Below are positions 31,004-41,881 of a stretch of DNA of 64,000 nucleotides, one piece after another; the stretch's first letter is position 1, and the number at the start of each line of letters is the position of its first letter. This DNA comes from Gracilaria domingensis (taxonomy: Eukaryota > Rhodophyta > Florideophyceae > Gracilariales > Gracilariaceae). The notes below the pieces were generated by a model. The model worked only from the letters and a program-made list of their open reading frames with translations. It searched no databases and was not told the origin of the DNA. Position numbers and translations under genes: made by a program. The stretch is from the NCBI GenBank assembly GCA_022539475.1, contig VCMS01000207.1:1-64000 (forward strand), written 5' to 3'.

Positions 31004-32845
31004 ATGGAGGTATATAAGGAAGTCTCCCAAGACGGGTCTGCCGAGAACTGTTCGGAGCCACCAACACCTCCGGCGTCAGCAGCGAATCTCGTCATCTCGA
31101 GCCCTTCCGCGATGTCCAACGCACCGAACGGCCCTCCGTCCTCGACGGCACGCATGCAAGTGTCCAACCCGCCGTTCCGGTCTATACCTCTCCCGCAGTC
31201 GGCGGCTGCCTCCCAGCCGGGTTCTTCCGGACAAGATCACGCTCCAGCTCAGGCTGGTCCCGCGCCCGTATGGGATTGGTTCAACGCCGAGATGCCAGCT
31301 ACGCTGGGTGGATGGCCTACCGCAGGCGCGTTACGCATCCGGGATCCGCACCGGCACAGTTTCCTTTTTGCCCAGGCTCCCTGGTTTGACGCCGAAGCCG
31401 TTCGGGATACCGAGCTCGTCGACTCGTACGCTGTCGACGGTCAACTCCCTGGTGGGCTTCCTGCTGACGTTACCCGTTCATGGGACTGGATCGCCCGCGT
31501 TGCGGTTATACCGAGCTGCCTCTTTGTAGGTCGAAACGAGACGAGGCAATTCGCTCGCAATGAGATGGCCCGCATTGGGTACGCGCGACACTTCCGAGCT
31601 CCGAACGAACATCCGGTGCCGGCACAGTACCAGTACGATGTGGCACGTTACCGAACTTTCGGCGAGGTCGGCTACGGCGACCATCTAGCCAACGCGTTGG
31701 ACGAAATTGACCGATACTCGGACACCGTCCAACCGCAGCAGGAGTTGATCCTGTGGGCGCGGCCGATCCTTCGCGCCGAATTCCGGTTCCTTCGCCGTCC
31801 TGGACGGTCTCAATTTCATGAAGGCCTCCGATTCGAGAGGAAATAACGTTCCCGCTTCAGGGTACTGGTGCCGTACCAGTGCACGGAGGTGGAACGCATT
31901 GCGCGTCACTCCCATACTGGGCGATACCTGCCGCTGCCGTCATTCTGGCCTGCGGTCGAAGTCCCCCGAGGGTGTCACGTAGAGCTACCGCCCTGCCTAA
32001 CTTACATAGGCTCGTACTTCATGAACGATCCGCCTCGCGGCCTGTGGAGCATCCTGGCAACAGAATGGACCGTCCGCGTTGCGGCTTTCCTCCTCATCGA
32101 GGCATATGATTCGTACCGAGTTTGGTGCATCCCGGAACTCATCCGGCAAGCGATCCGAGCGTTGGATCTCTCCGAGGTACTCGGCTCGGTTCACAATGCG
32201 CACGAAGCCACCGCGTTGGTGGAAGTCATTGACCAGATTGACTGGAATGAGGTGCCTGCTAGCCAGGTTTCCGACGGGGTTCGTCGGCAGTCGGACCGTT
32301 CTCCCGGACGGAACGTCAATGCCGGCGACTTCGTATACTTCGACCCATGTATTTGGGAGATAATTGGTCCCGCTGAGGCGGCTGGTCGCCGCCGAGAGGA
32401 GCGTCATATCCCGGAAGGGCACCCGCGTGGGTTCGTATACGTCGACGATGACGGTGATGACCCTGCAGAGGGAGGAAGTCCCATGGATGAGGGGAGCCCA
32501 GTGGGGATTGCCTCGGAGCCCGAAGCTACGGGAGATGACGACGAAGTCGTGATTGTTGACCCACTCGCTGTAGCGGCTCCCGCTCCGACCGGCCCGTGGG
32601 CTCAGGATGTAGCATCCGCCGTGGGCGGCAGTTCCTCTCTCACTCTGCGAGCGGCGGTCATTCGCGACTTCCTTCGAGGCGTGGGAGTGGCCGTTCCCGA
32701 TACGGTGACCGACGAGTCGGAGTTGCAAGCAATAGCGGCACAGCGCTTCTCCGGGGCTCCCGGTAGTGGGGGCACCCCAGGTGCTGGACCGTCCGGCGCG
32801 CAATTTTCCGGCTCGAGATCCCTGACGGGCTGTAGTAGTCCGTAG
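31004..32845 (+). CDS. Long antisense extra ORF region of element B, homologous to that of A
   Basis: It lies opposite to gag-pol, between the pol end and the 3' LTR, with an ATG 54 bp from the LTR edge. It shares with the A protein, in the same order, APWF, LPGGLP, YRTFGEV, RPILRAEFR, ELPPCL, YIGS, AAFLL.EAYD, DRSPGR and GDFVY. It also has the same disordered Ser/Pro head and Gly/Pro tail. Similarity is confined to the protein core, while the flanking DNA differs. The copy looks broken about once. Function is unknown. Confidence 0.78.
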
Positions 32846-33302
32846 TAGACCCTGATGATGAGGGGCGAACTCAATAGTTAGAGGTAAACTTCTCCAGCCT
32901 TGCTGGCTTGGCTCACATTTTTCTTCCTGTTCTCCCCCTCCTCAGGGGGCAATGCCTCGTTCGAGGCTGTTGCGAGTGGCCCACAAGAGAGGGCTAACTT
33001 TCCGCCGAAGCGGCTGTGGCGGTAAAACTTCGTAGTCTTCCTTCCAGTGTCCTGGCTTCTTCTCCTTCCTCTTCTCCTTTTCCTTCTCCACTGTAAGTGG
33101 CTTGCGCGTTTCGCGGCTTCTCTGCTCAGCAAAAAAAGCTGTCCGCTTAGAGCCGCGTGGTCCGCCTGAGGCGGCTAAGTGATCTTAAGTTAACTTCAAG
33201 TTACATCCGCTTGCCGCGGCATATTCTTGCGTAATACAATACTGTCCGCATGAGGCGGCATATTCCGTCTGAGACGGCTGCGCTCAATCGGGACGTGGGT
33301 GG
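32846..33302. other. Spacer between the antisense ORF and pol end in element B
   Basis: No ORF is called. It holds several copies of a short GCGGC-centred motif (for example CCGCCTGAGGCGGC, CCGCATGAGGCGGC, CCGTCTGAGACGGC near 33160-33270), each a small imperfect palindrome. They could form stem-loops at the convergent transcript ends. Confidence 0.5.
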
Positions 33303-36300
33303 TCAACCCACTTGGGCCTTGTCCAGCGTAGCCGGTATCGGTGTCCGTGTGCGACGGTGGTACTGCAAGACCTTCGAGCGAGGCAAGTGCTCAATGGGCT
33401 CGTGCGTATCCTCTGAAGAGGCGTAGCCGTACCAACGGACTCGATACAGTAGTTCCCCGTCAGGGGCGTAGCCGTGACTTACCAGACGGTCAATGACATA
33501 TTCCTCATCGAGAACACTCCGCTCTGTGTGCGGCTTGCTTGAAGAATCCTCTTTCGAGGCGTAGTGGTCGCTTCTCCCGTCGTGGGCATCGTCGTTCGTG
33601 ATCGGCTTCCGTCCTGACGGTAGTACATCCTGTACGCCAGGCTTTGGTCTTCGTGACCATGGTGCTTTCCTGACAATCATGCTTCCAGATTCCTGGTTCT
33701 TCTCCCCATGCTGCTGGGCTGTGACCGTGCTTCGGTCTTCTCGAATAGCGAGCTTCCGGCGTTCCGGCACAATCTCCCGTTGCGACGGTGAACGGTCCGC
33801 AGAGCGGTGAGCCAGCGAGTGGTGTTCTGGCACGTGCCGTGGCGGCGGTTGGCCGCGCGCTGCGGTTTGCGACCCCTGTGCCTTTGCATGGCTGTCAAGA
33901 GCCGATTCAAATTCGGAATTTTTTGAACCGTTTTTAGACGGCGCCAGGTCTGTGGCTGGCACGTGCCCGGCTTGCGCACTGTAATCCTCGGTTGGAGGCT
34001 GATCTTCCACGGAGCTCGACACTTTGCGCGACGTGCACTCGTCGTCAGTGCTTGAGTGCTGCCCACTTGCTGTGGCTTGACTGTTCGCCACACTGGTGGT
34101 TGGTTCCGTCTTTTTGACGGCTTTGGCACTCGGTGCTGCACCAAAATCTCCCGAAGTCGGGTCTGCCGTAACAGCACGGTTTTTTCTAACTAACTCTTCT
34201 TTCTCCGGACTTCCGGCTTTGCGACTCACCATAGTGGTGCCTTCCACCTCAGCCTTCCGTGGTAACGGCGCGTCCTTCTCTTCCGGTCTTCCGGCTGCAA
34301 TCGTCACCGAGGTGGCGTCCTTCTCAGAAGGCCTCCGCGAAACTGTGCGATCCCTCCGGCTTTCCGGCTGCAAATCACGTACCACATCGGTACTGTGTTC
34401 CCGTTCTTGGGCCTGCAAACGTAACTCCGTTCGCGACGGCGGTGGTGAGCGAGAGTGATTTTCCTCTTCTTGAGGCTTCCGCGGTAGCTGCGCGTCGTTC
34501 TCTTCTTTCCGGCTCTCCGGCTGTGTGTCGCGCGTTGACGTGCATTCATCACGACTTGCGTGCGATACAGAGGCCTGCGAAGGCGACTCCGTCGACGACG
34601 GCGACAACGAAAAAGAGCGACCTGCCTCCTCCCCCTCCTCAGTGGGAGTGTCGGGGGTGGCGGCGAGTATCCCCATAGGGGCCCTTATCCGCGTGTGCAC
34701 ATGTGCGGCATTGGAGACCGACCGGTCAGATTCCGGCTTAGCAGGCAAATGAGCAAGTCCGCGATCCGGATGCGGCAACACAGACGGTTGAGTGCGAGTA
34801 CCCGCCGCGGCGCCTGTTTCCGTTTCGACGGCTGTTTTCACAGTGGGTGCGGTAGGGGCCGATGATGACGGTAGCGAATCCTGCGAAACAGGCTTTGCCG
34901 CAGGCGTTATGCGATCTAGCGAGAAACGCTCGTGCTCTCCCTTGATATCAAGGGCAACCGTTGTGTCGGTGACAGCAATAACCCGGAACGGGCCGTCCGC
35001 GATAGGAGAAAGCTTGTGGCGCTTCTCCTTTTCAGGGTTGTAGTACTCCTTCCGTACGAAGGCAAAGCTACCTTCCCTGATCTGAGGGGCATTCTTACGC
35101 ACTCTAGCGTCGAAATTCCGCTTGTATGCGGCCTGGGCCTTAGCGATATTCTGCCCAACTGTAGGGATAATGTTCTTAAGCCAGTCCTTCCAGGCATCCC
35201 TGTGTAGACGGGGCGACGGGAACTTATCCAAAGTTGGCTGTGGCTCGATAGCCACCGAAGGTGGGACGCGTGATAGCACAAGCTCGAACGGCGAGATCTG
35301 AGTCGTGCGATGAACCTGCGTATTGTAGGCATAAGTCACCGCATCGGTGTACTGATCCCATTCCGACGGATGCTCGGCAACAAACGTCCGCAATGTGTTG
35401 AGCATCGTGCGGTTAAAACGCTCAACGTGCCCATTACTCTGGGGGTGATATGTTGTCGTAAACCAGTTTTGGACCTGCAAGATGCGGCATACGTCCTGAA
35501 AGAACTTGGCCGTGAACTGCGGTCCATTATCCGATAGTAAGTCAATCGGCGGTCCGTAGAAAGAAACCCAGTGAGTAACGAAAGCTTGGGCGACCGCACT
35601 AGCAGTAACCTTCTTTAAAGGCACAGTCCGTACCAGCTTAGAAAAGTGGTCGGTGATAACAAGCAAAAACCGGTTTCCCCGGCGGCTGCGAATAAACTCA
35701 CCGAGTAGATCGATCGCCACAAACTCCAGTGGAGCCCTAGCAGGGAATAGTACCAACTTCTTGGAATACTCATGCAGCTTGACGCGGTTCTTCGCGCAGT
35801 CAGAACATCCACGAACAGTGGCATACGCGTAGAAAGCCATTGCTGGCCAGTAAAAGTCCTTCCGTAAGGTGTAGTACAACTTTCTGCCACCAGGGTGGGC
35901 TGACAACTTCGCATAGTGCGACAAATGCAGTACTCGTGACTGAAGTGAGTGCGGAACCACAATCTGTGGCCTGTTTCCGACAGTTCGGATTAGAAATCCT
36001 TGGTCGTTCTCGACGAAAGGCAACTGTGCTCCACCGTTCAGACGACTACGAATCTCCGTACAAAAACGGTCGGTGTGCTGCTCCCGGATGAGCTCCTCCG
36101 GCTTGATCGGTACGAAAAAGCCCGGTTCGGGTTGCGTGTCTGATACGGCTAAAACAGCATCGTAGATGTCCCATCCTTCCGATTCTTCATCGGCATCGCT
36201 CCAGCCGTCTTCCGCGGGGAAGCACGGTATCTCCAGATCATCGACTGGCGCAGCTTCAGCCGCTGTTTCCAAGCGGGACAGTGCATCAGCCTGAGTGTTC

Positions 36301-38640
36301 AGGAGTCCTTTCTTGTAACGGATTTCGAAGTCGAATTCCGACAAGCGAAGTCTCCACCGCATCAAGCGGCCAGATGGCTCTGCTATAGAGAGTAGCCAGC
36401 TTAATGCCGAATAATCGGTATGAACAATGAAGCGGGTCCCCATAAGATAGGGCCGCAGTGTCTGTAATGCCCAGACAACTGCCAAGCACTCCTTCTCGGA
36501 TACCGAGTAATTCCTCTCGTGAACGTTGAGGCTCCTTGACCAATACCCAATTGGCAATCGCTCGCCATCATTGGTGGTCTGGAATAGGGCACAGCCGACT
36601 TGGTAGTCGCTCGCCTCCGCATCTACTGCATATGGCAAACCAGCCCTAGGCAGGGATAAAACAGGTGGCGATGTCACCGCGTCCACGAGCGACGAGAAAG
36701 CCGCGATCTTGCGGTCGTCGAATTCTTCCAGGTCGACTGGCTGTCCTTTGCGAAGAAGCTCGTTCAGAGGTGCAGCGATATCCGCGAAGTTCGGAATGAA
36801 GCGGCGATACACATTGCACAAGCCGAGAAAAGATCGGAGTTCAGTCTGCGTCCGCGGATGCTTAGCCTCTTTGAGGGATTTCACGCGTACTTCGTCAATC
36901 GAAAGCCGTCCCGGACGGATAACATGGCCGAGATACCTGACGGTTTCGGTAAAGAACTCACACTTCTTGAGCTTGAGCGTAATGCCTGCATCGCGTAGGA
37001 CTCGCATCACATCCCCTAAGTGGGTCAAGTGCTCATCCAGGTTGCTGGAGTAGACAATGATGTCATCCAGGTATACCAGGCAAGTCTTCCACTTAAAGCG
37101 GGCTAGGAAAATATCCACAGCTCGTTGAAAAGTGGCTGGCGCGTTCGTTAACCCAAAAGGGCATCCGATTGAATCGGTACAATCCTTCATGACAAACGAA
37201 GGCTGTCTTGTCACGATCCTCAGCCCTCACGGGAACTTGCCAATAGCCCCAATTCGCATCTAGGGTTGTGAACACTTTCGCGTCGCCCAACGAATCGATG
37301 CATTCATCCATTCGTGGGATAGGATATACATCCTTGACTGTAGCCGCGTTTAGCTTGCGGTAATCGATGCAAAATCGCCAAGACCCATCAGCTTTGGGCG
37401 CGAGCACCACCGGCGATGCCCAAGGTGACTGAGCCGGCTCGATAACTCCAGCGCGGAGCATCTTCTCAACTTGAGCTTTCTCCTCCTGCCGAGCTGTCGG
37501 TCCTGCCCTGTAAGGGTGCTGTGAAATGGGCCGAGTATTCGGTAGCAAATCAGTCCGATGTTCGGTAATACCAATCTTACCCAGAGTGCCATCCCACATG
37601 GGCGTGAACTCCTCAAGCATGTGCCGCAATTTATCGCGGTGAGTCTCTGGGACATGTTCAAGATCCAGAGACTCCAGTTCCTGTACTGCCTTATCCTTCG
37701 TGTCAGCAGCACTCAGGTCCGTATCATTACTGTCCGACGAGGTCTGCATTGCCTCCTTCGACAGGCTGCGGTTATTTGCATCCGACGAAGTCGGCGTAGC
37801 ATCTTCCGACGAACTCTTCGGTCCAGTATTCGGTTCGGAATTGTTCCGTTCCGCCTCCTCCTCCTCAGCTTCGAGGATTCCGAGAACCTCGGCAATAGAA
37901 ACCTGAGTAGGCACTATAGCCGCAGGGTGCGAAAGCAACGAACCAATAACTTGGCTCCTGACCAACCGTTGAGGAAAACGGCTGAAGTTCGCAACCAGCA
38001 CCTGAAAAGGCTTCTCGGGTTCGACGAAAACAATCCCATTAGCGAGGGCAAGCTGATGCTTCTCCTGTAACGCAGGCAACTGTTGTACCGTTTGTAAGCC
38101 ACATTGTGGGGACGTCACAGTAACCCAGACCTGTGATTTAGGCGGGATGGAAATAGACCGAGCTACTCGGAGCTTTGTAGACTTCCGTTCATCGGCTGTA
38201 GGCTTCTGTGCCGCAGGCAAAGGGACTTGCTTCTTCAGAGCCCGGCGAAAGGGGCGCCGAACGATCGGTACAGTAGTCCCATCTTCCATTTCGATGGTTC
38301 GCTTCCGCGGTCGAATTGCATCGACGAAGCGGTCACAGAAGTCGCAGCCGAGGATAACCGGCGCAGCGAGTTGCTTGCAAACCAAGAAATCGAGCTTCGC
38401 CACGTAGCGGCCAAGCCTGACGAGCAGGTCTATTACTCCCACAGTCGAAAGTGGCCGATTGTTCGCATCCGCTATATCAATCTGCGGCGCCGCACGAACG
38501 CGAGACCGCAAGTGCGGCGGAATCATCGATTCAACCAAGAAATTTGGCCCAGCTCCTGTATCGAGCACGGACAACTGCCGAACCATGTACTGGTCGGAAA
38601 CACCTAGGTCGGCGTAAACTTTGTATTTACGTTTCGCCAT
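33303..38640 (-). CDS. Pol region of element B (protease, RT, RNase H, integrase, chromodomain)
   Basis: Same order and motifs as in A. The protease motif is VLDTGAGPNFLVES. RT has FCIDYRKLNAAT and catalytic YLDDIIVYSSN. RNase H has VDAEASDYQVGCALF and SEKECLAVVWAL. The integrase DDE core has IDLLGEFIRS, LLSDNGPQFTAKFF and NGHVERFNRTMLN. A very long charged Ser/Pro/Glu/Arg spacer follows, ending in a chromodomain (YVIDRLVSHGYAPDGELLYR, WYGYASSEDTHEPIEHLPRS) near 33310-33500. It looks broken about once or twice. Confidence 0.88.
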
Positions 38641-38837
38641 GACCAGGACTCTATCCGGGAACCGGCTGTTCTTAGACCGTATCTACGGGCGACGCAAGAC
38701 ACCAAGGTGCTCAGAGTCCACGTCTGTAGTGGCCAGTTTCCTCGAAAGGATTGTGACCGGGGAGCGAGGCTTCTCAGCCTCAGGCGCACTAAACCCCGTC
38801 GCTGGGGGCGCCTCTCCATTGCTGGAGGCTCCCTTGC

Positions 38838-40844
38838 TCAGTTTTTCTGAGCGTCGCCGCCAATCTGCGGAGGTTGCGATTCCGCAGGGGCGGCTACAGT
38901 TCCACCATTCGATGGCACCGTTTCCTGGTTTCCAGGCTGAGTCTCCGCCTTCGCACGAAGGTACGATTTGTTGGGAACACGTTCCCGCTCGGCGGGCGTC
39001 AACGACTCATACTGAGGCACTATCTTCGCCATATCCCGTATGGGCATTAAGCAATTCGGAGCGATGTGCCCTGGCCTGTAACAGGTATGACAAATAAGGT
39101 GACGAAGAAGATCCGCGTTGGGGGGCCGGCGCTCCTGTCGAGGAGGATACGGGTCCCTCCATCCAGGGCGTTGGCTTCGATATCCGCCAGAGTGCGGCAC
39201 GGGCAATGCCGGGACTTGACGCCCGGCGTACAGAGCGGGGTCTGCGTCCACTGTAGACTGCTCCGTCGTCGACAGCAAATCCGAACTCGGCATTGAACCA
39301 TCGTCCTGTAACAGGTGTAGGTTATCATAACCCCCTTGAACAGAACCTCGCGAGTGAGGCAGTGAGGAGTCTCGGCCTTCTACATGAAGGAGTCGGCGCG
39401 TGCGCGTCTTGATACCAGCGCGTGCTCGAGCTGCATCTCCCTCCGCTTGGGCAAATTGAACGAGTTCCAGATAGGTAATCCGGCGTTTGTTCTCCCGATA
39501 ATGGGCTACCAACGTCCAAATTGATCGGTCCAGTCCATCAACAAACATCGTACACCGCTCGGCTGCGGAGAACACGTTGCCACATCTGTGGAAAGCCTTA
39601 TTGAGGCGGGTCGAATAAACGGTTTCCGACTCTTCGGCTCCTTGCTTCGTGTCTCGTAGCGCGAGTATAGCACCTTGTATCGCATTGCCTGTCGCGTAAG
39701 AGCGCAGGAGATATTGTACCGCTTCCGGCCAGCACGTAACTCCTCCTTCGGAGGCGCGAGACGACCCACGAACCGAATTGAATTGATCTTCGTCTACACC
39801 CGTCAAGTACGGCAGCGCGATGTAGGCCTGTGCCTCACTCATCCGAAGTACATCGGCTTCCGCTACGAAGCGGCTAAGAAAATCCAAGACAAGAATTGGA
39901 TCTTCCCCAGAGAACTTGTGGGGCTTTAGCGTGAGCTCCATTTGTCGGAGATGATTTCGCACTTTGCCAGTCCCACGTGGGGTCCTCTGTGGCGTCGTGT
40001 CATCAAGCCGATAATATCGGTAAGATAGTAGCTTCCGATACAGTAAGTTTGTCGGCTTCAACTCCTTCAATCCGAGGTGTCTCCGTCCTTTCGTACGGCC
40101 TCGTGCAACACCAGAAGTGGCTTCAGTAGCCCGCGAACGGGATGCACGATAGCGAGAGCGCTCTTCCGCGCTGTCCGAAGAGTCGGTAGACGATCCCTTT
40201 TTGGGTCCCTCCTCATCAGAAGAGGATGAAGAAGACGAGTCAGACTCAACCTTGACCTTCTTCTTTGCCGGACGATCCCGGGAACGGCGCGAGTGCTGAG
40301 AACCCTCAGAAACCGGGGCTCCCGGCGCAACAGCATCAGATACGATGATTTGCTCGACCGTCTCCAGACGGGTAGCCAGGCGGTCCAGGCGTGCGGCAGC
40401 CTGCTCGTGCAGACCAGCCGACACCTGTCGGTGTTCCATAATCTGGTTGACATCAGACCGTAAAACACGGACGTCGCTCGAAATATCCCGGACACCGGCT
40501 TCATCGAGCCGTTGCCGGAGTTTCGTAATATCCCGGATGAGGCCCACTTGGGAGTTCTGCAGGATTCGAACCTGAGCCTCTAATTCACGGAGGGTATACT
40601 CGTCGGATCGCGACGACATAACGTCAACCGCTGCGGCGGCATCAGCCGCAGGGGCGGTTTCGGTTGGCCCACGAGTGGGTGGGGTCCCGTTATCAGAACG
40701 GAGGCCCCGGGAAGCCTGTTTCGGGTCGCCATTGCCTGGGACATCCAGTACGTTCTTCGGCAACGGAGGCAAACTTGCCGGCAAGCCGGACGAACCGGGC
40801 ACAGAAGCGGCACGTGGCGCGCCACTCCTGCGACGGGACGACAT
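38838..40844 (-). CDS. Gag of element B
   Basis: ATG at 40844. It has the same architecture as the A gag: basic and Pro-rich head, heptad-like segment (LRELEAQVRILQNSQVGLI), Ser/Asp linker, capsid core with KGRRHLGLKELKPT and RASEGGVTCWPEAV, and one CCHC knuckle (CHTCYRPGHIAPNC). Gag should form particles and package RNA. It looks whole. Confidence 0.87.
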   Translation of the reverse strand: MSSRRRSGAPRAASVPGSSGLPASLPPLPKNVLDVPGNGDPKQASRGLRSDNGTPPTRGPTETAPAADAAAAVDVMSSRSDEYTLRELEAQVRILQNSQVGLIRDITKLRQRLDEAGVRDISSDVRVLRSDVNQIMEHRQVSAGLHEQAAARLDRLATRLETVEQIIVSDAVAPGAPVSEGSQHSRRSRDRPAKKKVKVESDSSSSSSSDEEGPKKGSSTDSSDSAEERSRYRASRSRATEATSGVARGRTKGRRHLGLKELKPTNLLYRKLLSYRYYRLDDTTPQRTPRGTGKVRNHLRQMELTLKPHKFSGEDPILVLDFLSRFVAEADVLRMSEAQAYIALPYLTGVDEDQFNSVRGSSRASEGGVTCWPEAVQYLLRSYATGNAIQGAILALRDTKQGAEESETVYSTRLNKAFHRCGNVFSAAERCTMFVDGLDRSIWTLVAHYRENKRRITYLELVQFAQAEGDAARARAGIKTRTRRLLHVEGRDSSLPHSRGSVQGGYDNLHLLQDDGSMPSSDLLSTTEQSTVDADPALYAGRQVPALPVPHSGGYRSQRPGWRDPYPPRQERRPPNADLLRHLICHTCYRPGHIAPNCLMPIRDMAKIVPQYESLTPAERERVPNKSYLRAKAETQPGNQETVPSNGGTVAAPAESQPPQIGGDAQKN

Positions 40845-40984
40845 CGTTCACCGACACAGTCCGCCAATTGGCAACCAAAACAACTTCCGAAAACGGACAA
40901 TGAGAGAACCGTGAGAACGGATATTCCCAACTATCTGGGCGCCAAACAAACGAACCAACTCCAACAAACGTTGGCCAATAAAGC

Positions 40985-41005
40985 CGATTCTAGGTCAGGA
41001 GACCA
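40985..41005 (-). other. Primer-binding site of element B
   Basis: The minus strand reads TGGTCTCCTGACCTAGAATC three bases inside the 5' LTR. The complement ends GATTCTAGGTCAGGAGACCA and looks like a real tRNA T-arm plus acceptor end. The amino-acid identity was not worked out. Confidence 0.7.
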
Positions 41006-41008
41006 GTT

Positions 41009-41866
41009 TGTGGTGCAAACCCGGTGGCGGGAAAACAACAGCCGCGTCGCGGAAGGGCACCGACAGGGGCGTTCGAACCCTGCTCCCTACAGGGGTAGGC
41101 GCAGTGACAGAACCCTCCAATAGGGCCAACACGAGCCGGGTGTAAATCTGGGTGACCCCGATCTGGGCGTTCAGTCGGAGGTGAAGTGGGTAGAATCGGC
41201 GTAGGTATCCGGATGGTTCCGGCGAGCCACAGCGAGTGGGGATATCCAGCCCAAGGGTATGGGACGACAAAAGACCAACAAACGAGCCGCACTGCGGAGC
41301 ACTGACTCGCGATAAGCGGGAAAACTCCCGAGACAAATGAGGCAAACCTACAATGTAGGGCAGAGTAGCGAAAGCCGTAAGACGGAAATGAAAACAATAA
41401 AATAGATAAGAAAAGTGCCGTGACGACGGATTAGTACTTCTCAGGGACGGAGGTTGGTTGATCAGCCCGGAATTGCGGCGGTATTCCCCAGGATGGGGCT
41501 TGTGATCGTGCGCAAGCGGCAAGAAGATCAGAATCAAAGGCCTCGTTGAGGTTTACTTCCCGTACAGTGGGGGCAAGTGCCGCTACTTATATACGGCACT
41601 TGAAAATATCAATTAAAATACCTAACTATCCGGCGCTGCCGGCCAATACACTACAGGTGTGCCCCCGTGGCAGGCTTGCCACGGCGCCCGCGCGATCGGG
41701 CCAACTTGGCACACGTGTGCAGAAATACTACCCTTCCTAGGCATACCCCAAAATAGGGGCACTATCCCAGTAGCCTCTCATAACCTGAGGTGTTGAAGCC
41801 GGTAACGAATCAACAAACTATGAAAAGCACTTCGGTGCATCCTCACAAAGGGCCTTTTGCTCTACA
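41009..41866 (-). repeat. 5' LTR of element B
   Basis: 858 bp, partner of 30093-30950, followed by the CTAGA target copy. Confidence 0.94.
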
Positions 41867-41881
41867 CTAGACTCTGAACAT

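Larger units (their letters stand above)
30093..41866 (-). mobile_element. Ty3/Gypsy chromovirus-like element B, nested in C
   Basis: The LTRs 30093-30950 and 41009-41866 (858 bp each) have TGT..ACA ends and the target duplication CTAGA (30088-30092 and 41867-41871). Layout and proteins are the same as in element A: gag, pol with chromodomain, and an antisense extra ORF beside the 3' LTR. The LTRs differ at about 20 sites (about 2.3%). It looks broken, with about two or three breaks. A and B are related but clearly distinct families, since LTR interiors and spacers do not match. Confidence 0.95.
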
